From positions 1 through 7,864 of the forward strand of contig JALHNN010000105.1 in the NCBI GenBank assembly GCA_022843505.1: DNA of 7,864 nucleotides. Reading direction: 5' to 3'. The position numbers were made by a program, and so were the translations under genes. Position 1 is the stretch's first letter. The number at the start of each line of letters is the position of its first letter. This document shows positions 1 through 6,908 of this stretch, piece by piece. Under the pieces are notes generated by a model. The model worked only from the letters and a program-made list of their open reading frames with translations. It did not search any database and was not told the origin of the DNA. The DNA is from Sulfuritalea sp. GTDB lineage: Bacteria > Pseudomonadota > Gammaproteobacteria > Burkholderiales > Rhodocyclaceae.

Positions 1-166
1 GAACCAGAACCGCGCCAATCCTTACTGGGGAGAGATCGAGCACTATCACAACTTCGGCCGGACGCGACTCTATGCTCTCCTCGAGGAAGCCGGCTTTGAG
101 CCGGTTCGCTACGGCATCAGCGAGCGGTATCGCGCGTGCATGGAGGTGATTGCCAGAAAGCGATAG
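1..166 (+). CDS. class I SAM-dependent methyltransferase, C-terminal end (partial)
   Basis: The reading frame is open from the left edge (first full codon at base 2) to a TAG at 164-166, giving 54 residues. They contain NPYWGEIEHYHNFGRTRLY, then LLEEAGFEPVRYGISERYR, and end in CMEVIARKR. This tail is typical of Methyltransf_11/23-type class I methyltransferases found in polysaccharide and glycosylation gene clusters. The final strand (MEVIARK) would be the last beta-strand of the Rossmann-like fold. The SAM-binding motif I lies outside the window, so catalytic competence and substrate cannot be judged; methylation of a sugar or glycan is inferred from the neighbouring glycosyltransferases. 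The stop codon is separated from the stop of the convergent GT41 gene by only two bases, which leaves no room for a separate terminator. Confidence 0.8.
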   Translation, partial: NQNRANPYWGEIEHYHNFGRTRLYALLEEAGFEPVRYGISERYRACMEVIARKR

Positions 167-168
167 GG

Positions 169-2172
169 TCAATTATCCGCAGCGAGAACAGCCATGTCGG
201 CAGGGGGATACCCCGACAAGTGTCGTTCCCAGGCCATCTGGAATCCGGTCTCTAGGTCGCGGGCATAGCCATCGCAATCGAACAAGCGGTTCGTCGATCT
301 GCCCGCGACGATCTCACGCCGCATCCGCGACAACTCGCCCGGCTGGCCAATAAGCTGAACGGCTCTTGCTTCATACTGCTCGGAGCTGTACGTAATCAGG
401 TCCTGCCTCCCGGATGCTGCGAGCAGGCTCGCAGCAACCCGGGAGGCAAAGGATTTGCCGACGCGGGTAAGCACAGGCGTCCCCATCCAGAGGGCATCGC
501 TGGTCGTCGTGTGTCCATTGCATGGAAAAGTATCAAGAATCAGGTCGCAGCTTCCCAGAATGCGCAGGTAGTCGGTGTAAGAGGCACGACGCATGAATCT
601 AAGGCGTTCAGGGGCTACACCTAGCATGCTCGCGTGCATGCGCAGCGCCTCTTCGGTCTGATCCGCGTGAGCCGATAGCAGCAATATCGCGCCGGGGCAT
701 TCTTGCAAGACGTGCATCCATGTGGTGAAGATCTCCGGAACGATCTTGTAGGACTGATTAACGGCACCAACAAGTACCGCAGCCTCGTCGAGGCCGAGGT
801 CTGATCGTGGCGCAACCTCTGGCAGGGGCCGATGGGGATCATTGGGCTGATAGCAGTAGGGTAGTCTAAGCAATGCCTCGGAGTATCCGTTCCGGCGATC
901 GCCTGGGACAACCCACTCGTCCGCTATCAAGTAGTCGATCCATGGAGCGCCCATCGTTCCCGGGTAGCCGAGATAGCTGATCTGCAGAGGCGCCGGGCGC
1001 CCGACGAAGATGCCGGGTCGCATCCCCTGCGTATATCCCTTCAGGTCTACCGCAATATCAATTTGATCACCAACCAGTTTTCGCGCAACAGCTTCGTCAT
1101 CCAGCGAACCGACTTCGGTGAAGCGATCGAACGCAGAAACCGTGCGCCGTCGCAGCTCCGAGCCATCGTCCGGACTCCATGAATAGGCCAGAACCTCAAA
1201 CCGACCTCGATCATGCAGCTCGATTGTTCGGACCAGCAACTGCATGGTGGCGTGATTGCAGAAATCGTTCGACAGATACCCGATTCGCAGCTTCTGTCGG
1301 CGCTGTCCCCGAATGCCACTGACTGCCACATCCGATCCATAGCGGGAGGTCCATCGCTTAGCGCAAATCAGCTGCAGTTCCGGATCGTCGGTGACAGATA
1401 GCAGCGTGGACGGATTGACTACGATGGCCTTGCTGCCGCGTATGCCTTCGGACGTGGCCTGCATGAGGCGGAAAGATGACTCCCAGTCCGCAAGATACTG
1501 ATACATCGTGAGCAGGTTCTGTCGCGAAGCCGCATCGTTGGGGTCGCGGGCGAGACCTTGCTTCCACGAGTCGATCGCGCCGGCATGATCGCCCAGCTCA
1601 CGAAGTGCATTGCCTATGCCCAGCCAGGTTTGCGGTCCCGCCCCATATCGCGACAGGCGTTGGCGCAGCAGTATCAGGGCAGCATCGTGCCTGCCCGATC
1701 GAGATGCATACTCGGCGGCCTCATCAGGGACCCAATCCGGCGTTACCGCAAGATTCGCGGACTGCCGGTAGGCCGACAACGCCGCGTCGACCCGTCCCGT
1801 CGCCGCGCAAGCGCGGGCCAGAGCCACATAGGTGACAACTTGCTCCGAACCCAAGGCGATCGCCGACTGAAGTGCGGCGATCGCCTGTTCCGGCTTGCCA
1901 CTCCGCATCAACAGGTCGGCATAATTGTTTAGGTACATCACATCAGTCGGCACGAGCGAGAGCGATCGTTCGACCCAAGTCAGCGCATCCGGCAAACGGC
2001 CGGTCTTTGCCAGAACAATGCCGAAAAAGTGAATTCCGTCGGGACGATCCGGATCGAGCGCCAAAACCCGACGCAGAATCTCTTCCGCTTCGATCTGCTT
2101 GTTCCGACTCAGGCAGTCGAGAGCCGACCCGAGCAGCGCGTTGACTTGTGCATCGGTATTGGAGTGTGTCAA
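169..2172 (-). CDS. TPR-containing O-GlcNAc transferase-like glycosyltransferase (GT41), OGT subgroup
   Basis: This 667-residue protein probably transfers a sugar from a UDP-sugar, likely UDP-GlcNAc, to Ser/Thr of a cytoplasmic protein. Residues ~9-215 hold about six degenerate TPRs. Residues ~294-650 form the split GT-B catalytic region. Recognisable blocks are LRIGYLSNDFCNH (295-307, His307 equivalent to human OGT His498), DLKGYTQGMRPGIF (376-389), SYLGYPGTMGAPWIDY (399-414), NQSYKI (472-477, Lys476 equivalent to the UDP-binding Lys842) and CNGHTTTSDALWMG (551-564, with His554-Thr-Thr and Asp559). All key residues are present, so it should be active. It is the most eukaryotic-OGT-like of the three GT41 proteins here. 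The start is TTG at 2170-2172: the frame is open upstream to a TGA at 2227-2229 but contains no ATG, GTG or other TTG, and no Shine-Dalgarno is evident. There is no signal peptide or membrane segment. Protein target unknown. Confidence 0.9.
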   Translation of the reverse strand: MTHSNTDAQVNALLGSALDCLSRNKQIEAEEILRRVLALDPDRPDGIHFFGIVLAKTGRLPDALTWVERSLSLVPTDVMYLNNYADLLMRSGKPEQAIAALQSAIALGSEQVVTYVALARACAATGRVDAALSAYRQSANLAVTPDWVPDEAAEYASRSGRHDAALILLRQRLSRYGAGPQTWLGIGNALRELGDHAGAIDSWKQGLARDPNDAASRQNLLTMYQYLADWESSFRLMQATSEGIRGSKAIVVNPSTLLSVTDDPELQLICAKRWTSRYGSDVAVSGIRGQRRQKLRIGYLSNDFCNHATMQLLVRTIELHDRGRFEVLAYSWSPDDGSELRRRTVSAFDRFTEVGSLDDEAVARKLVGDQIDIAVDLKGYTQGMRPGIFVGRPAPLQISYLGYPGTMGAPWIDYLIADEWVVPGDRRNGYSEALLRLPYCYQPNDPHRPLPEVAPRSDLGLDEAAVLVGAVNQSYKIVPEIFTTWMHVLQECPGAILLLSAHADQTEEALRMHASMLGVAPERLRFMRRASYTDYLRILGSCDLILDTFPCNGHTTTSDALWMGTPVLTRVGKSFASRVAASLLAASGRQDLITYSSEQYEARAVQLIGQPGELSRMRREIVAGRSTNRLFDCDGYARDLETGFQMAWERHLSGYPPADMAVLAADN

Positions 2173-2513
2173 GGCTGTACCGGTAAATGATGAAGGATGC
2201 GCGAATCGAACGTGGCCAATCTGGCGTCACGATTTCAGCCTGCCATAGGACAGGAAAATCGGTCAGCCCCAGTTCGGAAGAGTATGGGGACTGCTGGTGC
2301 AGCCGTCAATCGCCGATTCCGCATCTGACCCGCCTGGCAACTTCCGACCATTTCGATCCCTCAATCCCGGGCTCCGGATGTTGAACTGATGGCTAGCCAG
2401 GATGGGCAAGATGAGGTCGTGCCGGATGGAGAGGTCGCGGCAAACAGCCACGACATTTGATTTTCGGGCAAGTATGAGACACTGCTCGGCCTCCATAGAC
2501 GAAACCGGTTTGG
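2173..2513. other. divergent intergenic region, presumed to carry two promoters
   Basis: These 341 bases separate the start codons of two divergently transcribed GT41 genes, so promoters for both must lie here or within the adjacent coding ends. I could not find a convincing sigma-70, sigma-54 or flagellar sigma-28 promoter. Short open frames on both strands have no recognisable protein content. Two short palindromes with an ACCGGT core sit almost against the two start codons (2178-2185 and 2502-2511). Otherwise I see nothing in this stretch. Confidence 0.5.
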
Positions 2514-4967
2514 ATGAAGGCTGGTCGCAATGATCCCTGCCCCTGCGGCAGCGGGGCCAAGTACAAGAACTGCTGTTTGCGGAAGGCGCCGCCCGCGGCG
2601 ACGAATCCGTCCGCGATCAATCGGCTTCCGCTGGCCGGCCCGACGTCGGCGGAATGTGCACAACTCCTATCTTTGTTCAATTCCCGGGATTACCGCGCGG
2701 GAGAACACCTGGCGCGAACGCTATTAAACCGATACCCCGAATCGGGATTTGTTTGGCTGGTGCTGGGCACAATCCTGAAGGCGGATGGCAGGGACGGGCT
2801 GCCTGCGTTGCAAAAGGCCGCAACGCTCCTGCCGGAAGACGCCGATGCGCAGTTCAACCTGGCGAAGACGCTGAAGGACATCGGCCGCCTGGACGAGGCC
2901 GCCGTTGCCTATCGCCGGGCGGCCAGCATCAGGCCGGATTTTGCCGGCGCCCACAACAACCTTGGGAATACGCTCCGCGAGCTGGGGAGGCTGGAAGAGG
3001 CGGCCGAAAGCTATCTCAATGCCTTGCGGTTGATACCCGACTACGCCGAGGCCTACAACGGTCTCGGCATCACGTACAAAGATCTGGGGCGCCTTGAGGA
3101 TGCCGTGTCCAGCTACCGCCATGCCTCACGGATCAAGCCGGACTATGCCGAGACTTACGGCAATCTGGGAAACGCACTTTTCGAACTCGGCCGTCTGGAA
3201 GAGGCCGCGGCCAGTTACGATCGTGCCCTGCAGGCGGCACCGCATTACGCCGAAGCGCATAACGGCCTGGGAGCCACCTACAGGAAGATGGGGCGTCTGA
3301 ACGATGCCGAAGCCAGCTTTCGACAAGCGCTGCTGATCAAGCCGGGCTATGTCGAAGCGCATGGCAATCTGGGATACACCCTCTACCAACTGGGCCGTCT
3401 GGATGATGCCGAGGCCAGTTACCGCATGGCCGCGAGCATCGAACCGGGAAATGCCGAAGCGCATCACAGCCTTGGCCACATCCTCCAGAAGCTGGGGCGG
3501 CTTGAGGAAGCTGAAGCCCGCTACCGTCGGTCGCTGTCAATCGATCCCGGTTATGCGCGGGCGCATGGCGACCTCGGAAGCGTACTCTGGGAGCTGGGCC
3601 GGGTCGACGCTGCCGAGGCCAGCTATCGCCGGGAGATCACGATCAACCAGTGCGACTCCAAGGCACGAAGCAATCATCTGTTTGCCTTTGCCTGCTCCAA
3701 TCGCTATTCATCGCAGGAATTTTTCGCCGAAGCCAGGCAGTGGGAGGTGGGCATTCTGAACGCCGACGAGCGGGCATCGGCGCACGCGCGCGTCTTCGCG
3801 AGAGCGAACCGAAGCGGCCGTCGATTGCGGGTAGGTTACGTTTCGGCGGATTTTCGGGAGCATGCTGTAAGCCACTTCATCGAACCTGTATTTGCGTCTC
3901 ACGACCGCAGGCGCGTCGAGATCTTTGCCTTTTCCGCGCACGGCAAGGAGGATGCCGTCAGCAATCGCCTGCGCGGCCTTGTCGACCACTGGCAATCGAT
4001 CGCCTACATGAGCGACGAGTCGGCGCGGGCTCACATCGAGGAAAAGCAGATCGACGTTCTCGTCGATCTTTCCGGGCACACGGCGCACAACCGACTGGGC
4101 ATCTTCGCCCGCCGTGCGGCGCCGGTTCAGGTTCATTTCCTGGGCTTCTTTGCCACCACCGGACTAAGCGAGATGGACTATTGGATTGCCGACCAGGTGG
4201 CGCTGCCGCAAACCGAGGATCAGTACTACAGCGAAAGAATCTGGCGTCTGCCGCGGGTGTGTGTCGCGTACCCCGGTCGCGCCGACGCCCCCGCCATACA
4301 GTGGCAGCCAAGGACAGACGGATCCGTTTGCCTGGGCAGCTTCAATCAACTGCGGAAAACCACCCAGGCAAGCCTCCGGCTGTGGGCTGAAATCCTGCAC
4401 GCCTTGCCGAGTGCGACCCTGATGCTGAAAACCAAGGAACTCGAACTGGCCGCGAATCGACGAAGCATCGAGGATGCAATGGAGGGACACGGAATAGCAC
4501 CAGACAGACTGGAACTACTTGGTGCCACGCCTGACTGGCATTCGCACATGTCGCTTTACAACAGGCTGGACATTGCCTTGGACCCGGTGGGCAACCAGGG
4601 GGGGTGCACGACAAGCTGCGAAGCCCTATGGATGGGTGTTCCGGTGGTGACCCTGATGGGGCAACCGATCGGACAAAGGATGACGACGTCGATACTGGAT
4701 GCGATCGAACACCTCGAGTGGAAGGCGGATACCGAGCGCGAGTACCTTGACAAAGTGGTCGCCCTGGCCAGGAACATCGAACTGCGCCGCGGGCTCCGCT
4801 TCGCGCAACGCGCGAGAATCGCAAGCAGTCCGTTGTGCGATGTGGCAGCCCTGACCGCCTCCCTCGAAGACGCCTACGAACAAATGTTCGACCGTTGGCA
4901 TGACGTCACGGCGGCCGCAGCGGCAACTTCCCGCGAAACGCATACTCCGAGGGCACCGCAACGCTGA
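2514..4967 (+). CDS. SEC-C motif / TPR / GT41 (OGT-like) glycosyltransferase fusion
   Basis: This 817-residue protein has three parts. Residues 4-21 are a SEC-C zinc-binding motif, GRNDPCPCGSGAKYKNCC, with ligand candidates Cys9, Cys11, Cys20 and Cys21, as at the SecA C terminus. Residues ~47-111 look like two degenerate TPRs, followed by eight exact 34-residue TPRs (112-383). Residues ~437-795 are the GT41 catalytic region: RRLRVGYVSADFREH (436-450, His450 equivalent to OGT His498), DLSGHTAHNRLGIF (518-531), FLGFFATTG (542-550), SFNQLRK (609-615, Lys615 equivalent to Lys842) and GGCTTSCEALWMG (696-708). It belongs to the DLSGHT subgroup common in bacteria. The UDP-sugar donor and protein acceptor are inferred from the family. 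The start is firm: an in-frame TAG lies at 2496-2498 and the conserved motif begins three residues after Met1. The Shine-Dalgarno is weak. The Ala/Thr-rich tail (~797-817) appears unstructured. No signal peptide, so it is cytoplasmic. Confidence 0.9.
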   Translation: MKAGRNDPCPCGSGAKYKNCCLRKAPPAATNPSAINRLPLAGPTSAECAQLLSLFNSRDYRAGEHLARTLLNRYPESGFVWLVLGTILKADGRDGLPALQKAATLLPEDADAQFNLAKTLKDIGRLDEAAVAYRRAASIRPDFAGAHNNLGNTLRELGRLEEAAESYLNALRLIPDYAEAYNGLGITYKDLGRLEDAVSSYRHASRIKPDYAETYGNLGNALFELGRLEEAAASYDRALQAAPHYAEAHNGLGATYRKMGRLNDAEASFRQALLIKPGYVEAHGNLGYTLYQLGRLDDAEASYRMAASIEPGNAEAHHSLGHILQKLGRLEEAEARYRRSLSIDPGYARAHGDLGSVLWELGRVDAAEASYRREITINQCDSKARSNHLFAFACSNRYSSQEFFAEARQWEVGILNADERASAHARVFARANRSGRRLRVGYVSADFREHAVSHFIEPVFASHDRRRVEIFAFSAHGKEDAVSNRLRGLVDHWQSIAYMSDESARAHIEEKQIDVLVDLSGHTAHNRLGIFARRAAPVQVHFLGFFATTGLSEMDYWIADQVALPQTEDQYYSERIWRLPRVCVAYPGRADAPAIQWQPRTDGSVCLGSFNQLRKTTQASLRLWAEILHALPSATLMLKTKELELAANRRSIEDAMEGHGIAPDRLELLGATPDWHSHMSLYNRLDIALDPVGNQGGCTTSCEALWMGVPVVTLMGQPIGQRMTTSILDAIEHLEWKADTEREYLDKVVALARNIELRRGLRFAQRARIASSPLCDVAALTASLEDAYEQMFDRWHDVTAAAAATSRETHTPRAPQR
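2847..3662 (+). repeat. eight tandem 102-base TPR-coding units
   Basis: Eight consecutive 34-codon units (residues 112-383 of the 817-residue protein) run without any insertion between them. Each has a near-consensus TPR pattern: a NLG or similar triad in helix A, then an LGRLxxAxxSYR-like stretch in helix B and a PxYAEAH-like turn. The units recur at 102-base intervals with related but clearly diverged DNA, for example the many variants encoding GRLEEA or GRLDDA. This is a protein-level repeat within a gene, not a mobile or intergenic repeat. Confidence 0.85.
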
Positions 4968-5026
4968 GACTCCAACCGGGATGTGGCGCGCGTACTGCGT
5001 GAATTGGCGAGCCCTATGCGTCCCTG

Positions 5027-5046
5027 GAGCGAGCGGAGGCTTGCTC
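5027..5046. terminator. possible bidirectional terminator hairpin
   Basis: GAGCGAGC (5027-5034) and GCTTGCTC (5039-5046) can form an 8-bp stem with one G-T wobble around a GGAG tetraloop; two further wobble pairs could extend it. It lies between the stops of two convergent genes (4967 and 5076), where a shared terminator would be expected. Neither side carries a T-tract, so it is not a canonical intrinsic terminator. Confidence 0.35.
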
Positions 5047-5075
5047 TGATGGCGGCTACGACCATCCTGCACGAT

Positions 5076-6908
5076 TCAGGACGCACGAGCCTTCGCCGCG
5101 AGCAGGACACGTAGGGTTTCCACGAAGCCCCGGGCAAAGCCCTTGCCATCCACCAGCGATGAGCCCATCAGTCGCTGCCGCAAGGCGGCCCCGCGCAACG
5201 GAGCGGCACCGGTGCCTCCGGCGATGGCCACGGCGCGCCTCACGTAATCGCCCTGCGTCGTGCAGATCAGATCGTCTGCGCCGATGCGGCTCAGGATGCT
5301 GGCGCCGCCCCGGCCGGCACAATGATCGAAGGCCAACGTCAGCACCGGCACACCCATCCATAGCGCATGGAACGTGGTCGTGCCGCCGCTGTAGGGAAAG
5401 GCATCGAGCATCAGATCGATCTCGCGATGAACGTCGAGAAACTCGTCCAGGCTGCCAGCCTTGCGGCAATCGATGCGCTGTGCGAGTTCGCCTCCGTCGG
5501 GCACCAGCTTAATCAGCCTCGCCGGCAGCGCTTCCGCCCCGTCACCCATCAGCAGCAGGCGCGCGGGTGTGGCCGCGCGCAGTATCCCGGCCCAGGCGAG
5601 CAACACTTCGCGATTGATCTTCGCCGGATTGTGCAGGCCGCCGAACACGAAGGGACCGGAACCACGCTCGCCCACGGGCGGACGCTCGGCCGGCGGCGCA
5701 TAGCACCACTGGCAGCCGGGCAGGTAGGCGAGGGGCTCCGAGAATTCGGTGGACATCGCGAAGGGCACCGCAATCGGGTCTGTCAGATGGGCATCGAAGC
5801 AGTCGAGCCCGGTCGTCGCCAGGTAACCGATCCAGTTGACCTGGACCGGCGCCGGTCGGCGCATGAAAACGCCAAGGCGGTTGTGCCCCGTATGCCCGGA
5901 AAGATCGACCAGAACATCGATGCGATCGTCCCGGATGCGGGAGTCGAGCATTTCGTCCGACATCCCTTCGACGTGAACGAAATCGACAAACAGAGCCTTG
6001 AGCCGTTCCGTGATCGCGTCTTCGCGGGAAAAGTTGCAGTACGCAAGAGCCTCCACACCAATTTCGTGCAGGCTGCGCGCCAGGGGCTGGATGAAGAAAC
6101 TCATCGCATGACCTCGGAAATCGCCGGAGACAAATCCTATCCGCAAGTTGTCGGCGAACGGCGGAACCGGCGAGCATTTGACCGCAATGGCGACAGGCAC
6201 GGGATACAGTACCGAGGCCACACGCCGGTGGATGGATAGAAGCTCCCCCGGTTGCAGTGCAGGGTCATAGCACGAAGTCAGCAGCAAGGCGTTTCCGGCT
6301 TCGATCCAGGTGGGATGCAGTTCATGCAGTCGCCAATAGCATTCGATCGCGGCCACTTGGTCGCCGCTTGCCCTGTGTGCCTCACCCAGGTTGTACAAGG
6401 CCCGCCTGTCGTCTGGTTGTTGGCGGAGGATGGCCTCGAACAACTTGATCCCCTCTGCGCTGCGACCGCTCTTTGAGAGGAGTACGCCGAGATTGTTGAG
6501 CGCATCGACATGGTTGGGGGCCTGCCTTAGCGCATGGCGCAGATGTTCCTCGGCAGCGGCGATGTCGCCCATGTGGCGCAGGATTTCACCCAGCGCGCTG
6601 AGCAGTTGGGGATGGTTCGGCTGCCGGGCGAGCGCCTGCTCGACGCAACGACGAGCAAGGGCCAAATCTCCCTGCTCCATCGCGATCAGCCCGCGCAGAT
6701 ACAGTGAATCGGCATGGTCCGGCTGGCGGCGCAGGATCTCCTCGTAGCGTGCGGCAGCCTGGGCGAATTCGCCGCGCTGGTGCGCCGCGAACGCCGCGGA
6801 GAACGTCTCGGCCACCGTCGGCAAGCGCTGCTTCACGGCAACCGACTCGCGAGTCTGCCGGCCTTCAGGCGCTCCGGCATGAGCTTTCACGCCAATGACC
6901 GCGCCCAT
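5076..6908 (-). CDS. TPR-containing GT41 (OGT-like) glycosyltransferase
   Basis: This 610-residue protein has about five TPRs (residues ~32-201) followed by a GT41 catalytic region (~254-600). Visible blocks are NLRIGFVSGDFRGH (254-267, His267 equivalent to OGT His498), DLSGHTGHNRLGVF (335-348), PAPVQVNWIGYLATTG (352-367), GGLHNPAKIN (423-432, Lys430 equivalent to OGT Lys842) and DAFPYSGGTTTFHALWMG (502-519). It falls in the same DLSGHT subgroup as the 817-residue protein but has its own TPR arrangement and no SEC-C motif. It is likely a cytoplasmic UDP-sugar-dependent protein glycosyltransferase; donor and acceptor are unknown. ATG at 6906-6908 gives a 44-base overlap with the upstream reductase gene and has only a weak ribosome-binding site; GTG at 6888-6890 or 6834-6836 are alternative starts, since conservation only begins near residue 32. 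Co-transcription with the reductase is likely. Confidence 0.9.
   Translation of the reverse strand: MGAVIGVKAHAGAPEGRQTRESVAVKQRLPTVAETFSAAFAAHQRGEFAQAAARYEEILRRQPDHADSLYLRGLIAMEQGDLALARRCVEQALARQPNHPQLLSALGEILRHMGDIAAAEEHLRHALRQAPNHVDALNNLGVLLSKSGRSAEGIKLFEAILRQQPDDRRALYNLGEAHRASGDQVAAIECYWRLHELHPTWIEAGNALLLTSCYDPALQPGELLSIHRRVASVLYPVPVAIAVKCSPVPPFADNLRIGFVSGDFRGHAMSFFIQPLARSLHEIGVEALAYCNFSREDAITERLKALFVDFVHVEGMSDEMLDSRIRDDRIDVLVDLSGHTGHNRLGVFMRRPAPVQVNWIGYLATTGLDCFDAHLTDPIAVPFAMSTEFSEPLAYLPGCQWCYAPPAERPPVGERGSGPFVFGGLHNPAKINREVLLAWAGILRAATPARLLLMGDGAEALPARLIKLVPDGGELAQRIDCRKAGSLDEFLDVHREIDLMLDAFPYSGGTTTFHALWMGVPVLTLAFDHCAGRGGASILSRIGADDLICTTQGDYVRRAVAIAGGTGAAPLRGAALRQRLMGSSLVDGKGFARGFVETLRVLLAAKARAS

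Noticed and set aside
2312..2319. GCCGATTC resembling a flagellar sigma-28 -10 element
   Set aside because: The required TAAA-type -35 box is absent at the right spacing, so it gives no support for flagellar co-regulation.
2187..2384. 65-codon open frame on the plus strand in the same intergenic region
   Set aside because: The peptide is Ser/Cys/Pro-rich without any domain, and it is not followed by a related gene; likely chance.
2390..2399. 10-base palindrome TGGCTAGCCA in the intergenic region
   Set aside because: Several palindromes of this length are expected by chance in a window this size, and it has no special position relative to a gene start.
2263..2496. 77-codon open frame on the minus strand in the divergent intergenic region
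   Set aside because: It has an ATG but no clear ribosome-binding site, no recognised sequence, and ends in low-complexity polar sequence; not enough to call a gene.
3650..4390. 246-codon open frame on the plus strand
   Set aside because: It overlaps the SEC-C/GT41 gene in another frame and gives an Arg/Gly/Ala-rich peptide with no motif; it is a shadow of the real gene.
5205..5216. 12-base perfect palindrome GGCACCGGTGCC
   Set aside because: It lies inside the coding sequence of the 610-residue protein and simply encodes a Gly-Thr-Gly-Ala stretch; no partner sites or intergenic context.
5367..6239. 290-codon open frame on the plus strand
   Set aside because: It lies wholly antisense to the catalytic half of the 610-residue GT41 gene, whose motifs are unmistakable; the predicted peptide has no recognisable domain. 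Long antisense frames are common in GC-rich DNA.
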